Part shown: one piece after another, positions 8,110-16,516 of the stretch
Layout: every line of letters begins with the position of its first letter
Numbering within the stretch: the stretch's first letter is position 1
Source of the DNA: Massilia sp. YIM B02763
GTDB lineage: Bacteria > Pseudomonadota > Gammaproteobacteria > Burkholderiales > Burkholderiaceae_D
NCBI RefSeq assembly: GCF_030412015.1
Contig: NZ_JASNRD010000019.1
Span: 1 to 64,000, forward strand
Length of the DNA stretch: 64,000 nucleotides
Reading direction: 5' to 3'
The notes under the pieces: generated by a model
Seen by the model: only the letters and a program-made list of their open reading frames with translations
The model's database searches: none
Told to the model about the DNA's origin: nothing
Translations under genes and position numbers: made by a program

Positions 8110-9330
8110 ATGTTGTCAATTCAAAAGGCTTGCGCCTGCGCACTGATCGCGCTGGCTGCCCTGCTGGTCCCCGGTGTGGACGGCGGCGCGCAAGCCGCCA
8201 ACAATTATCCGGTCGTGCTGGTGCACGGCTTCCTCGGCTTCGGGCCGGACAGCTATCCCGGCAGCGGCTTCCTGTACTGGGGCGGCTACAACAACATCGC
8301 GGCGCATATGCAGCTCTACCACGGGCCGCATGCCGTGTATGCGGCCGGGGTCGGCGCCATCAGTTCCAACTGGGACCGCGCCGCCGAGCTGTACGCGCAG
8401 ATCAAGGGCGGATGCACCGACTACGGCGCCGCCCACGTGGCGCGCGACGGCTATCCCGGCCAGGTGCAGAAACCGGCCGGCAAGTGCTGGGCGGCCGATC
8501 CGGCCAACAATCCGGACGGATACCCGCTCGCCCTCTACCCGCAATGGGATGCCGAGCACCCGATCCACCTGATCGGCCACAGCCAGGGCGGCACGACGAT
8601 CCGCGCGCTGATCCAGCTGCTCGAACACGGCTCGCCCAACGGCGACGAAGGTGGCGGGGAACTGTTCCAGGGTGGACGGGTCGGCTGGGTGCGCAGTGTC
8701 GTCACGATCTCGGCACCGCACAACGGCACCACGCTGCGCGACGCCGTGCTGGACATCCTGCCGCAGTTCCGTAGCTCCTTGCGCAGCCCCCTGCGCGACA
8801 TCCTGGACAACCGCCTGGCGAACTGGGAACTGGCGCCGGACGGCGCGCGCGAATTCAACCGCTGGGCGCAGACCTCGCCCGCCGTCTATTATTTTTCGGT
8901 GGGCACGCTGGCGACCGAGGCCGGCGCCTGGTGCTGCAACCACACGGACCGCGCGATCGCGCCCATCCAGAGCGCCAACTTCCAGTATCCCCGCACGGAC
9001 ATGATCCCCTACTTCAAGCTGTTCGCCGGCGAGTGGATCGTGCCCTCGCTGGCCCAGCGCGGCATGGGCTCGTACACGCAGTCGGCGCCGGGACGCGTGC
9101 GCATCGACAGCGCCTGGTTCCCCAGCGACGGCGTGGTCAACACGATCAGCATGCGCGCGCCGGACGGCCATCCGGTGCGCGACTACGACGGCAAGGCGCA
9201 GCGCGGCACCTGGAACTTCCTCGGCACCTACCGCGGCTACGACCATTTCGACATCCTGAACTGGCCGACGCAGGCGCCGTCGGCGGACCCGATCTACGAG
9301 CGCATCTGCGACATCATTTTCGGCTTGTAG
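8110..9330 (+). CDS. Secreted triacylglycerol lipase, family I.5-like
   Basis: A 406-aa secreted lipase. The start at 8110 (MLSIQKAC) is preferred to the in-frame ATG at 8080 because CTGGAG lies just upstream and a signal peptide follows directly (to about residue 30, GAQAANNYP). PVVLVHGFLGFG gives the oxyanion hole, and GHSQGG carries the nucleophile Ser158. The stretches YWGGYNN, SSNWDRAAELYAQ and DYGAAH match the large thermophilic Bacillus/Geobacillus lipases of family I.5, including part of their zinc site; the second zinc His appears replaced. The base is probably the His in YDHFDILNW near the C-terminus. The stop codon TAG lies inside a dispersed repeat. Confidence 0.88.
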   Translation: MLSIQKACACALIALAALLVPGVDGGAQAANNYPVVLVHGFLGFGPDSYPGSGFLYWGGYNNIAAHMQLYHGPHAVYAAGVGAISSNWDRAAELYAQIKGGCTDYGAAHVARDGYPGQVQKPAGKCWAADPANNPDGYPLALYPQWDAEHPIHLIGHSQGGTTIRALIQLLEHGSPNGDEGGGELFQGGRVGWVRSVVTISAPHNGTTLRDAVLDILPQFRSSLRSPLRDILDNRLANWELAPDGAREFNRWAQTSPAVYYFSVGTLATEAGAWCCNHTDRAIAPIQSANFQYPRTDMIPYFKLFAGEWIVPSLAQRGMGSYTQSAPGRVRIDSAWFPSDGVVNTISMRAPDGHPVRDYDGKAQRGTWNFLGTYRGYDHFDILNWPTQAPSADPIYERICDIIFGL

Positions 9331-9403
9331 GGTGACGGCTTTGCCGTCCACGCGTTCCACACGCGCTGGCTGGACGCGTGGACAGCGAAGCTGTCCACCC
9401 TAC
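9327..9403. repeat. Full-length GTAGGGTG dispersed palindromic element
   Basis: Two inverted hairpin halves face each other: GTAGGGTGACGGCTTTGCCG at the left end and AGCTGTCCACCCTAC at the right end, joined by CGCG-containing inner sequence. It fills the gap between the converging lipase and kinase genes. The TAG at 9328-9330 is the lipase stop. It may serve as a bidirectional terminator. Confidence 0.8.
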
Positions 9404-9419
9404 CGATCGCCGGCCTTTC

Positions 9420-11330
9420 CTACATGGTCGTGCGCAGCGTGCGCGCCAGGTCGGACAGGCGATACGGCTTGTTGACGAACGCGAATTCGCTCAATTCTCT
9501 CCCGTGGCGCTGCTTGAGCGCCGGCAGCGGATAGCCCGAGGCCAGCATGATCTTCGTGCCGGGATAGTGCTCGCGCGTATAGCTGGCCAGTTCGATGCCG
9601 TTCATGCCGTTCGGCATGACGACGTCCGTGAACAGGATGTCGACGTCGCGCCGCTCCATCAGGTCGATCGCTTCCTGGCCGCTGGCGGCCGTGAGGACGT
9701 CGTAGCCCATGCTGGCGAACAGCGAGGCGGCCACGTCCATCAGGTCGGGCTCGTCCTCGACGATCAGCACGCGTTCCGTATGGTCCTCGGCCGCCTCGTG
9801 CGCCGCGTCGGCCACCGCATTGGCCACGGCGGGCAGGTAGATCGAGATCGTGGTGCCCTCTCCCACCCTGGTGTCGATGACGACGTCGCCGCCCGACTGG
9901 CGGATGAAGCCGTACACCTGGGACAGGCCCAGTCCCGTCCCCTTGCCGACCTCCTTGGTCGTGAAGAACGGCTCGAAGGCGCGCGCGGCGATGTCCGGTG
10001 CCATGCCGCTGCCGGTATCGGCCACGCAGACGCGCACGTAGTCCCCCGGCGCCAGCGCGCCGGCGTCACCGGGCCCGAGCGTGACGTTGCTCGTGGCGAT
10101 GGTCAGCTTCCCGCCCTGCGGCATGGCGTCGCGCGCATTCACGACCAGGTTCAGCAAGGCGGACTCGAACAGCGCGCTGTCGATCACGGCGCTGGCCGCC
10201 TTGCGGTCGAGTTCGATGGTGAAATCGATGCTGGCATTGACGGCACGGCGCAGCACCGGTTCGAAGCTGCCGATGATGCGGTTCAGGTTGCGCGTCTCGG
10301 CCTGCAGCGGCTGGCGCCGCGCGAAGGCCAGCAATTGCTGGGTCAGGCGCGCGCCGCGGTCGACGGCGCGGCGCATGCTCTCGACGGTGCGCACGTCGCT
10401 GTCGCCGCGCAGGGCCAGCACTTCCAGGCCGCTCGACAGCACGGACAGCAGGTTGTTGAAGTCGTGCGCGATGCCGCCCGTCAGCTGGCCGATCGATTCC
10501 ATCTTCTGGGCCTGGTACAGCGCCGCGTCGGCCGCCGCCAGCGCCTCGTCGGCCTTCTTCTTTTCCGTGAGGTCGCGCGTGATCTTGGCAAAGCCGAGCA
10601 GTTCGCCGTCGTCGCCGCGGATCGCATCGATCACCACGTGGGCCCAGAAGCGGGAGCCGTCCTTGCGCATGCGCCAGCCCTCGGCCTCGAACCGGCCCGT
10701 CTCGGCGGCGGTGCTCAGGGCGCGCTGCGGCAGGCCTCCCTCGCGGTCGACGTCCGTATAGAAGCGCGAAAAGTGCTGGCCGACGATCTCGTGCTGGGCA
10801 TAGCCCTTGATGCGCTCGGCGCCCTGGTTCCAGTTGGTGACGGTGCCTTGCGGCGACAGCATGTAGATGGCGTAGTCGGTCACGCCCTGCACCAGCAGGC
10901 GGAAGCGCTGCTCGCTCTCGCGCAGCGCGTCCTCGGTGCGCTTGCGCTCGGTGACGTCGCGCGTCACCTTGGCAAAGCCCTGCAGCACGTGGTGTTCGTC
11001 GTAGATCGGGTCGATGACGACGTGCGCCCAGAAGCGCGAACCGTCCTTGCGCACGCGCCAGCCTTCGGCCTCGTACTTGCCCTCCTCGAGCGCGCGGCCC
11101 AGGGCCTTGGCCGGCAAGTCGACGGCGCGGTCCTCGGGCGTGTAGAAGCGCGAGAAATGCTGGCCCAGGATCTCGGGCGCCAGGTAGCCCTTGAAACGCT
11201 GGGCGCCCGCATTCCAGCTGCAGACAAGGCCGTCCGGGTCGAGCATGTAGATGGCGTAGTCGCTGATGCCGGAAATCAGGTACTGATAGCGGCGCTCGTT
11301 CGCCCAAGGTTGTTGCGAAAGGTCGTTCAT
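9420..11330 (-). CDS. PAS-PAS hybrid histidine kinase with C-terminal receiver
   Basis: A 636-aa soluble kinase with no membrane helix. It has two near-identical PAS domains (about 10-130 and 140-260, both with YAIYML and a WxxRKDGSRFWAHVVID segment). A HisKA domain follows with the phosphorylated His289 in IGQLTGGIAHDFNN, then a HATPase domain and a receiver (about 520-636) with the phospho-acceptor Asp in LFTDVVMP and Lys in NKPYR. It is read away from the divergent bacteriophytochrome gene. It shares the QAQKMESIGQLTGG segment with the kinase at 14590-16200, so the two are paralogues. The signal is unknown; heme, flavin or another PAS ligand is possible. Confidence 0.92.
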   Translation of the reverse strand: MNDLSQQPWANERRYQYLISGISDYAIYMLDPDGLVCSWNAGAQRFKGYLAPEILGQHFSRFYTPEDRAVDLPAKALGRALEEGKYEAEGWRVRKDGSRFWAHVVIDPIYDEHHVLQGFAKVTRDVTERKRTEDALRESEQRFRLLVQGVTDYAIYMLSPQGTVTNWNQGAERIKGYAQHEIVGQHFSRFYTDVDREGGLPQRALSTAAETGRFEAEGWRMRKDGSRFWAHVVIDAIRGDDGELLGFAKITRDLTEKKKADEALAAADAALYQAQKMESIGQLTGGIAHDFNNLLSVLSSGLEVLALRGDSDVRTVESMRRAVDRGARLTQQLLAFARRQPLQAETRNLNRIIGSFEPVLRRAVNASIDFTIELDRKAASAVIDSALFESALLNLVVNARDAMPQGGKLTIATSNVTLGPGDAGALAPGDYVRVCVADTGSGMAPDIAARAFEPFFTTKEVGKGTGLGLSQVYGFIRQSGGDVVIDTRVGEGTTISIYLPAVANAVADAAHEAAEDHTERVLIVEDEPDLMDVAASLFASMGYDVLTAASGQEAIDLMERRDVDILFTDVVMPNGMNGIELASYTREHYPGTKIMLASGYPLPALKQRHGRELSEFAFVNKPYRLSDLARTLRTTM

Positions 11331-11656
11331 GGCACTGCCGTTTGTGTCCGCGGGCTACGGTTACATTGATCCAAATTCATTGTTAATGATACACCGGCGG
11401 GGTGCCGGCTGCGTGCACGGCAGTACACGCTCGCGCCCGCTTTTTCCCGCACAACAATTTTCGTCAATGCCAGGGGCATTGCCCCCCGTTTATTGCACCG
11501 AAAAGCATCCGGATTTACCGGATCTGAGCACCCTGCCATTCGGACAGTGCAACGTCGCAACAACATATTGCCATCGTCTCCAGACGCACCATGCATTCGG
11601 TGGCATGCTTTTCAATGTAAAATGACGAACTTGCTCCCCCCGAAAAAGCACCGTTC
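11331..11656. other. Intergenic region between divergent kinase and phytochrome genes
   Basis: A 326-base gap that must hold promoters for both genes. TAAAAT at 11618-11623 could be a -10 box for the phytochrome gene, but no good -35 lies upstream. Open frames here lack coding character. I see no repeat or RNA gene. Confidence 0.5.
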
Positions 11657-13930
11657 ATGCCAATGAGCCAGGACTCCATTCCCCTCGTCATCGACCTGTC
11701 CACCTGCGACAGGGAACCGATCCGCACGCCCGGCAGCATCCAGCCGCATGGATTCCTGCTGACCCTGTCCGAAGGGCTGGAGGTGTTGCAGGCCAGCGCC
11801 AACCTGGGCGACTGGACCGGCATCGGCGTGCACGACGTGCTCGGCGGCCCGCTCGGCGCCGTCGTCGGCGACGAAGCGGCGGCGCGGCTCGCGTCCGAGA
11901 TCGCCTCGTCGCTGGGCCCGCGTCCCTTTTACCTGGGCGTGGTCACGACCGCCAACGGCCGCCATTTCGACGTGCTCGGCCATCGCTGGGACGGTCTCAT
12001 CATCCTCGAGTTCGAAGCGGTCGAGCGATCGCAGGCGGCCGACTTCCGCCACCTGTACCCGCTGCTGGGCGACTTCCTGCTGAAGGTGAACGACGCGGCC
12101 GGCATCGAATCGCTGGCCGAGCAGGCCTGCCGGCGCGTGCGCTCGGTGACGGGCTTCGGACGCGTGCTGGTCTACCAGTTCGACACCGACGGCCACGGCA
12201 AGGTCATCGCCGAATCGAAGGAGGATGGCTACCACTCCTACATGGACCAGCATTTCCCGGCCTCCGACATCCCGGCGCAGGCGCGCGACCTGTACGCGCT
12301 GTCGCGCATCCGCCTCATCCAGGACGCCAACTACACGCCGGCGCCGCTGGTGCCGGCCGCGAACCCCGTCACGGGCCGCGCCAACGACCTGTCGTTCGCG
12401 GCGCTGCGCAGCGTTTCGCCGGTACACCTGCAGTACATGCGCAACATGAACACGCTGGCATCGATGTCGATGTCGCTGATCGTCAAGGGCAAGCTGTGGG
12501 GCCTGATCTCGTGCCACAACGAAGGCGCGCACGCGGTCGAATTCGAAAAGCGCACGGCGTGCGAACAGCTGGCGCAGGTGCTGGCGCTGTGCATCGAGTC
12601 GCGCGAGGACGCGGCCGAGCTGCAGTTCCGCCTCGAGGTGCGGCGCATCATGGTGTCGATGCTGGCCGGCCTCACGCAAGGCAGCAATTTCATCGACAAC
12701 CTGTCGAGCGTGTTCCCGGAGCTGCTGCGCTTCGCGCGCGCCTCGGGCGTGGCCGTCGTCGTCGACGACCATATCCTGGCCTACGGCGACACGCCCGAGG
12801 ACAAGGACATCCGCGACCTGGTCGAGTGGCTGACCGTGCACGACCACGGCGACGTGTTCCATACGGACCAGCTGTCGGCCGTCTATCCGCCCGGCGAGAA
12901 GCTGGTGCGCAATGCCAGCGGCCTGCTGGCGATGCCGATCTCGCGCATCCACAAGCACTACCTGCTGTGGTTCCGCCCCGAGTACGTGCACACGATCGAA
13001 TGGGCGGGCAACCCGCACGCCAAGGCGGTCATCCTGAACATCAAGGCCGAGGACGTTCCCGGCGCGCCGACCCAGCTGTCGCCGCGCACCAGCTTCGTCG
13101 CCTGGCGCGAAACGATCCACGGCGCCAGCGTGCCGTGGCATGCGGGCGAACTGGAGCTGGCGCTGGAATTCCGCACCGCCCTCCTCGGCATCGCCCTGGA
13201 GCGCGCCGAGCAGATGGCGGCGCTGGCCGAGGAACTGGGCCGCGCCAACAAGGAACTCGAGGCATTCTCGTACTCCGTGTCGCACGACCTGCGCGCGCCG
13301 CTGCGCCACATCGTGGGCTTTGCCGACCTCCTGCTCGAATCGGCCGACAGCGAAGACGCCGTGCAGCGCCAGCGCTTCCTCAAGAACATCAAGGAGGCGG
13401 CGCGCCTGGCCGGCAAGCTGGTCGACGACCTGCTGGCGTTCTCGCAGATGGGCCGCGCCGCGCTGCGCCCGGCCATCGTGGACATGGGCGACCTGGTCGC
13501 CAGCTGCCGCGAGCAGGTCATGCGCGAGGCGCGCGGCCGCAACATCGAATGGGACATCGCCCCGCTGCCGACGATCCGGGCCGACCCGACCTTCGTGCAC
13601 CTGGCCATGGTCAACCTGCTGGCGAATGCCGTGAAATTCACCGGCCAGCGCGACCCGGCCATCATCCGCGTGAGCGCGGAAGACCTGCCCGAGGAAACGA
13701 TATTCCACGTCAGCGACAACGGTGCCGGCTTCAACATGGAATACGTGCACAAGCTGTTCGGCGTGTTCCAGCGCCTGCACCGCATGGAGGATTTCCAGGG
13801 CACCGGCATCGGCCTGGCCAACGTGCGCCGCATCGTCGAGCGCCATCACGGCCGCGTGTGGGCCGACTCCGTGCAAGGCGAAGGCGCGACGTTCTCCTTC
13901 ACCATCCCGAAAAAGAATTCAGACAATTGA
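11657..13930 (+). CDS. bphP: Bacteriophytochrome histidine kinase
   Basis: A 757-aa red/far-red light sensor kinase. The N-terminal PAS segment contains LSTCDREPIRTPGSIQPHG; Cys17 is the expected biliverdin attachment residue. The GAF domain has FPASDIPAQARDLYALSRIR, with the DIP motif that contacts the chromophore, and a PHY domain follows (about 320-500). The output half has HisKA (SYSVSHDLRAPLRHI) and HATPase (GTGIGLANVRRIVERH). The length and domain order are standard for BphP. The receiver gene begins 17 bases downstream, so the two form a light-sensing phosphorelay. No heme oxygenase gene for biliverdin is in the window; it must be elsewhere. An ATG two codons in (11663) is an alternative start. 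Confidence 0.96.
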   Translation: MPMSQDSIPLVIDLSTCDREPIRTPGSIQPHGFLLTLSEGLEVLQASANLGDWTGIGVHDVLGGPLGAVVGDEAAARLASEIASSLGPRPFYLGVVTTANGRHFDVLGHRWDGLIILEFEAVERSQAADFRHLYPLLGDFLLKVNDAAGIESLAEQACRRVRSVTGFGRVLVYQFDTDGHGKVIAESKEDGYHSYMDQHFPASDIPAQARDLYALSRIRLIQDANYTPAPLVPAANPVTGRANDLSFAALRSVSPVHLQYMRNMNTLASMSMSLIVKGKLWGLISCHNEGAHAVEFEKRTACEQLAQVLALCIESREDAAELQFRLEVRRIMVSMLAGLTQGSNFIDNLSSVFPELLRFARASGVAVVVDDHILAYGDTPEDKDIRDLVEWLTVHDHGDVFHTDQLSAVYPPGEKLVRNASGLLAMPISRIHKHYLLWFRPEYVHTIEWAGNPHAKAVILNIKAEDVPGAPTQLSPRTSFVAWRETIHGASVPWHAGELELALEFRTALLGIALERAEQMAALAEELGRANKELEAFSYSVSHDLRAPLRHIVGFADLLLESADSEDAVQRQRFLKNIKEAARLAGKLVDDLLAFSQMGRAALRPAIVDMGDLVASCREQVMREARGRNIEWDIAPLPTIRADPTFVHLAMVNLLANAVKFTGQRDPAIIRVSAEDLPEETIFHVSDNGAGFNMEYVHKLFGVFQRLHRMEDFQGTGIGLANVRRIVERHHGRVWADSVQGEGATFSFTIPKKNSDN

Positions 13931-13947
13931 CGTATTCGAAGGTATCC

Positions 13948-14406
13948 ATGCTCAAACCCATCCTGCTGGTGGAAGACAACCCCAACGACCTGGAATTGAC
14001 GCTGATCGCGCTCTCCAAGAGCCAGCTCGCCAACCAGGTCATCGTCGTGCGCGACGGCGCCGAGGCGCTGGACTACCTGCACCGGCGCGGCGAATATGCC
14101 GAGCGCCCGGCCGGCAACCCGGCCGTGGTGCTGCTCGACCTGAAGCTGCCCAAGGTGGACGGGCTCGAAGTGCTGAAGGAAATCCGCAGCACCGACAGCC
14201 TCAAGGCGCTGCCCGTGGTGATGCTGACCTCGTCCCGCGAAGAGCAGGACCTGGTGCGCAGCTACGAACTGGGCGTGAACGCCTACGTGGTCAAGCCGGT
14301 CGACTTCACGGAATTCGTGCGCGCCATCGCGGACCTTGGCATCTTCTGGGCCGTGCTGAACGAACCGCCGCCGGGGTCGCAGCGTTACGTCAGGCCGGTC
14401 AAATAA
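13948..14406 (+). CDS. Single-domain response regulator, Rcp1-like
   Basis: A 152-aa stand-alone receiver with no DNA-binding domain. The acidic pair is in LVEDNPND, the phospho-acceptor is Asp64 (VLLDLKLP), and the conserved Lys116 is in VVKPVDF. The family (Rcp1 of cyanobacterial phytochrome Cph1) has a longer loop after beta-2 (LHRRGEYAERPAGNP), which is present here. It lies 17 bases after the phytochrome gene and is almost certainly its phosphotransfer partner. How the signal leaves this receiver is not visible; the flanking hybrid kinases or a distant phosphotransferase could take part. Confidence 0.93.
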   Translation: MLKPILLVEDNPNDLELTLIALSKSQLANQVIVVRDGAEALDYLHRRGEYAERPAGNPAVVLLDLKLPKVDGLEVLKEIRSTDSLKALPVVMLTSSREEQDLVRSYELGVNAYVVKPVDFTEFVRAIADLGIFWAVLNEPPPGSQRYVRPVK

Positions 14407-14421
14407 GGCATCGGTGCGTTT

Positions 14422-14563
14422 GCGGCAACGCCGCCGACGGCGATCGGCGTCGGTGCTTTTACGGCAACGCCGCTGACGGCGATCGGTGTCGGTGCTTTTG
14501 CGGCAACGCCGCTGACGGCGATCGGTGTCGGTGCTTTTGCGGCAACGCCGCTGACGGCGATCA
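14422..14563. repeat. 39-bp tandem repeat, about 3.6 copies
   Basis: Units start at 14422, 14461, 14500 and (partial) 14539. Each begins GCGGCAACGCCGC and ends GGTGTCGGTGCTTTT, with only a few differences. Each unit contains short inverted pairs that could form a hairpin followed by TTTT, so the array resembles stacked terminators between the converging receiver and kinase genes. Being a multiple of three, it keeps frames open on both strands, but I see no sign that it is translated. Confidence 0.85.
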
Positions 14564-14564
14564 C

Positions 14565-14593
14565 CGCGTGGACGGCGTAGCCGTCCACCCTAC
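14565..14593. repeat. Half copy of the GTAGGGTGGAC dispersed element
   Basis: On the minus strand this reads GTAGGGTGGACGGC, a TAC centre, then GCCGTCCACGCG, a 9-bp-arm hairpin. The TAG of the element is the stop codon of the kinase gene ending at 14590. It abuts the 39-bp tandem array. Confidence 0.8.
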
Positions 14594-16200
14594 GATGCCA
14601 CGGTCTGGCGTCGCCGCAGTAAATGACGGATGCGCGCACTGAGCGCGTCCGGGTGATAGGGTTTCTGCAGCAGGTTCACGCTCGCTTCCAGCTTGCCCTC
14701 GTGCGCCAGCACGCCTTCCGCATAACCCGACGTGTACAGCACCTGCGCGTGCGGCAGCAATTCGCGCACCGTCTCGCCCAGCTGCAGGCTGCTCACGGGG
14801 CCCGGCATGATCACGTCGGTGAACACCAGGTCGATGTGCTGGCCGCTCTCGACGATCGCGACGGCCGCGGCGGCATCCGGCGCTTCCAGCACGTGGTAGC
14901 CCAGCGCCGACAGGATGCCGCAGGTCGTGCTGCGCACGTCTTCCTCGTCTTCCACCACCAGGATGGTTTCCAGGCCGCCCAGCAGCGGTCCCGCGGTCGC
15001 TTGTTCCAGCGGCGCCGGTTCGGCGTCGCTCCTGGGCAGGTAGATCCGCACGCTGGTACCCTTGCCCGGCGCGCTGTCCAGCACGATCTCGCCGCCGGAC
15101 TGCTTGACGAAGCCGTAGGCCATCGACAGGCCCAGGCCCGTGCCCTGCCCGGTCGGCTTGGTGGTGAAGAACGGTTCGAACGCACGCTCGAGTACCTCGG
15201 GCGGCATGCCCTTGCCGGTATCGGCCACCTCGATCAGCACCCAGTTGCCGATCGGGACGCTGCCCGTCAGCGACGATTCCTCGTACACGTTGCTGGCACG
15301 GATCGTCAGCGTGCCGCCGCCCGGCATGGCGTCGCGCGCATTGATGGCGAGGTTCAGCAGCACGTTGTTGAGCTGGCTCGGGTCGACCATCGTGCTGCCC
15401 AGCGCCGGCGCGATCTCGGTGGCCACGCGGGCGCGCGGGCCGAGCACGCGGCGCATCATGTCGTCCATTTCGCGCAGCAGGTGGCCGGGATTGATCACGA
15501 CGGCCTGCAGCGGCTGGCGCCGCGCGAACGCGAGCAGGTGCGAGGACAGCTTGGCGCCCCGCTCGACGCCGGCCAGCGCCATGTCGACGCGGGTCTTGCC
15601 GGCTTCGTTCAGGTTGCCGACCAGCTTGAGCAATTGCAGGTTGCCGCCGATGATCTGCAGTACGTTGTTGAAGTCGTGGGCGACGCCGCCGGTGAGCTGG
15701 CCGATCGCCTCCATCTTCTGCGCCTGGTGCAGCGCCGACTGGCTGGCGGCGAGCTGTTCCTGGCTGTGGCGCAGCGACACGAACGCGGCATCGCGCTGGC
15801 GCCGCGCGATGCAGGCATCGCTGTGATAGCGCACGCGTGCCACGAGTTCGCGCGGATCGGGCCACTTGACCAGGTAGTCGTTGGCGCCGATGGCGAAGGC
15901 CTTGGCCTTGATCTCGGGATCTTCTTCCGAAGACAGTAGGATGACGGGGATGTGCTCGGTGTCCTTGTCGGCGCGGAGCCGGCGGGTTACCTCGAAACCG
16001 TCGATCTCGGGCATGCGCAGGTCGACCAGCACGACGGTCGCATCGATTTCCTTCGCCAGGTCCACGGCGATCTCCGGTCGGCTGGCAAAGCGCAGGCTAT
16101 AAGCGTCGCACCCTTTCATGCCGTGGGAAATGATGTCCTCGGCAAAGGATTCGTCGTCGATGAGAAGTACCGAGCAAGCGCCCGTTTCGTTTTGAGTCAT
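14590..16200 (-). CDS. Hybrid histidine kinase, receiver-HisKA-HATPase-receiver
   Basis: A 536-aa cytoplasmic kinase that starts with a receiver domain: the acidic pair is at 15-16, the phospho-acceptor is Asp60 (VVLVDLRMP) and Lys113 is in YLVKW. After a short coiled linker comes HisKA with His176 (IGQLTGGVAHDFNN), HATPase (about 290-400) and a second receiver (about 415-530) with LVFTDVIMP and QKPYHP. An N-terminal receiver with no sensor domain means its input is phosphorylation by another protein, plausibly the neighbouring phytochrome or PAS kinase. It is convergent with the phytochrome-receiver pair. The stop codon lies in a dispersed repeat. Confidence 0.92.
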   Translation of the reverse strand: MTQNETGACSVLLIDDESFAEDIISHGMKGCDAYSLRFASRPEIAVDLAKEIDATVVLVDLRMPEIDGFEVTRRLRADKDTEHIPVILLSSEEDPEIKAKAFAIGANDYLVKWPDPRELVARVRYHSDACIARRQRDAAFVSLRHSQEQLAASQSALHQAQKMEAIGQLTGGVAHDFNNVLQIIGGNLQLLKLVGNLNEAGKTRVDMALAGVERGAKLSSHLLAFARRQPLQAVVINPGHLLREMDDMMRRVLGPRARVATEIAPALGSTMVDPSQLNNVLLNLAINARDAMPGGGTLTIRASNVYEESSLTGSVPIGNWVLIEVADTGKGMPPEVLERAFEPFFTTKPTGQGTGLGLSMAYGFVKQSGGEIVLDSAPGKGTSVRIYLPRSDAEPAPLEQATAGPLLGGLETILVVEDEEDVRSTTCGILSALGYHVLEAPDAAAAVAIVESGQHIDLVFTDVIMPGPVSSLQLGETVRELLPHAQVLYTSGYAEGVLAHEGKLEASVNLLQKPYHPDALSARIRHLLRRRQTVAS

Positions 16201-16516
16201 TGCAACTACGGGTAGATCGCGGCCGCCTACACCACGAATTGCAAATTAGTAAGCATTTATTCTACACCAAGCTTAACAGGCGTGCGCCGGATCCAATCGT
16301 GCGACCATTGACATGCGATTCTGATAATGGACACAAATGCATTATAAAATATTGTAAATACGTTGGAACAGCGAATATTTCCTACCTATTTTGATCGAGG
16401 CAGCACGTGCATGAAAATTTCATGTGACAGATAGTTACCACACAGCGAACCAACCGATAATCAAAGAGACAAGAATGTTGCTCAGCGTATATCATACGTT
16501 TTTCCGCGGAGCAATC
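16201..16516. other. AT-rich intergenic region between divergent kinase and NERD genes
   Basis: A 316-base gap, AT-rich in its middle and right half. TTGACA occurs at 16308-16313 but no -10 lies at the proper distance; TATAAA lies at 16343-16348. Promoters for both flanking genes must lie here, but I cannot place them with confidence. Confidence 0.45.

Noticed and set aside
11612-13876. A 754-codon minus-strand frame opposite the bacteriophytochrome
   Set aside because: Composition is typical of an antisense frame in GC-rich DNA; the phytochrome domains are on the plus strand.
14385-14639. A small minus-strand protein made of a 13-residue repeat (AVSGVAAKAPTPI)
   Set aside because: It is the translation of the 39-bp tandem array, which overlaps the ends of two real genes. 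No ribosome site or signal supports it.
16308-16328. TTGACA with GATAAT in the kinase-NERD gap as a promoter
   Set aside because: The boxes are only 9 bases apart, too close for a sigma-70 promoter.
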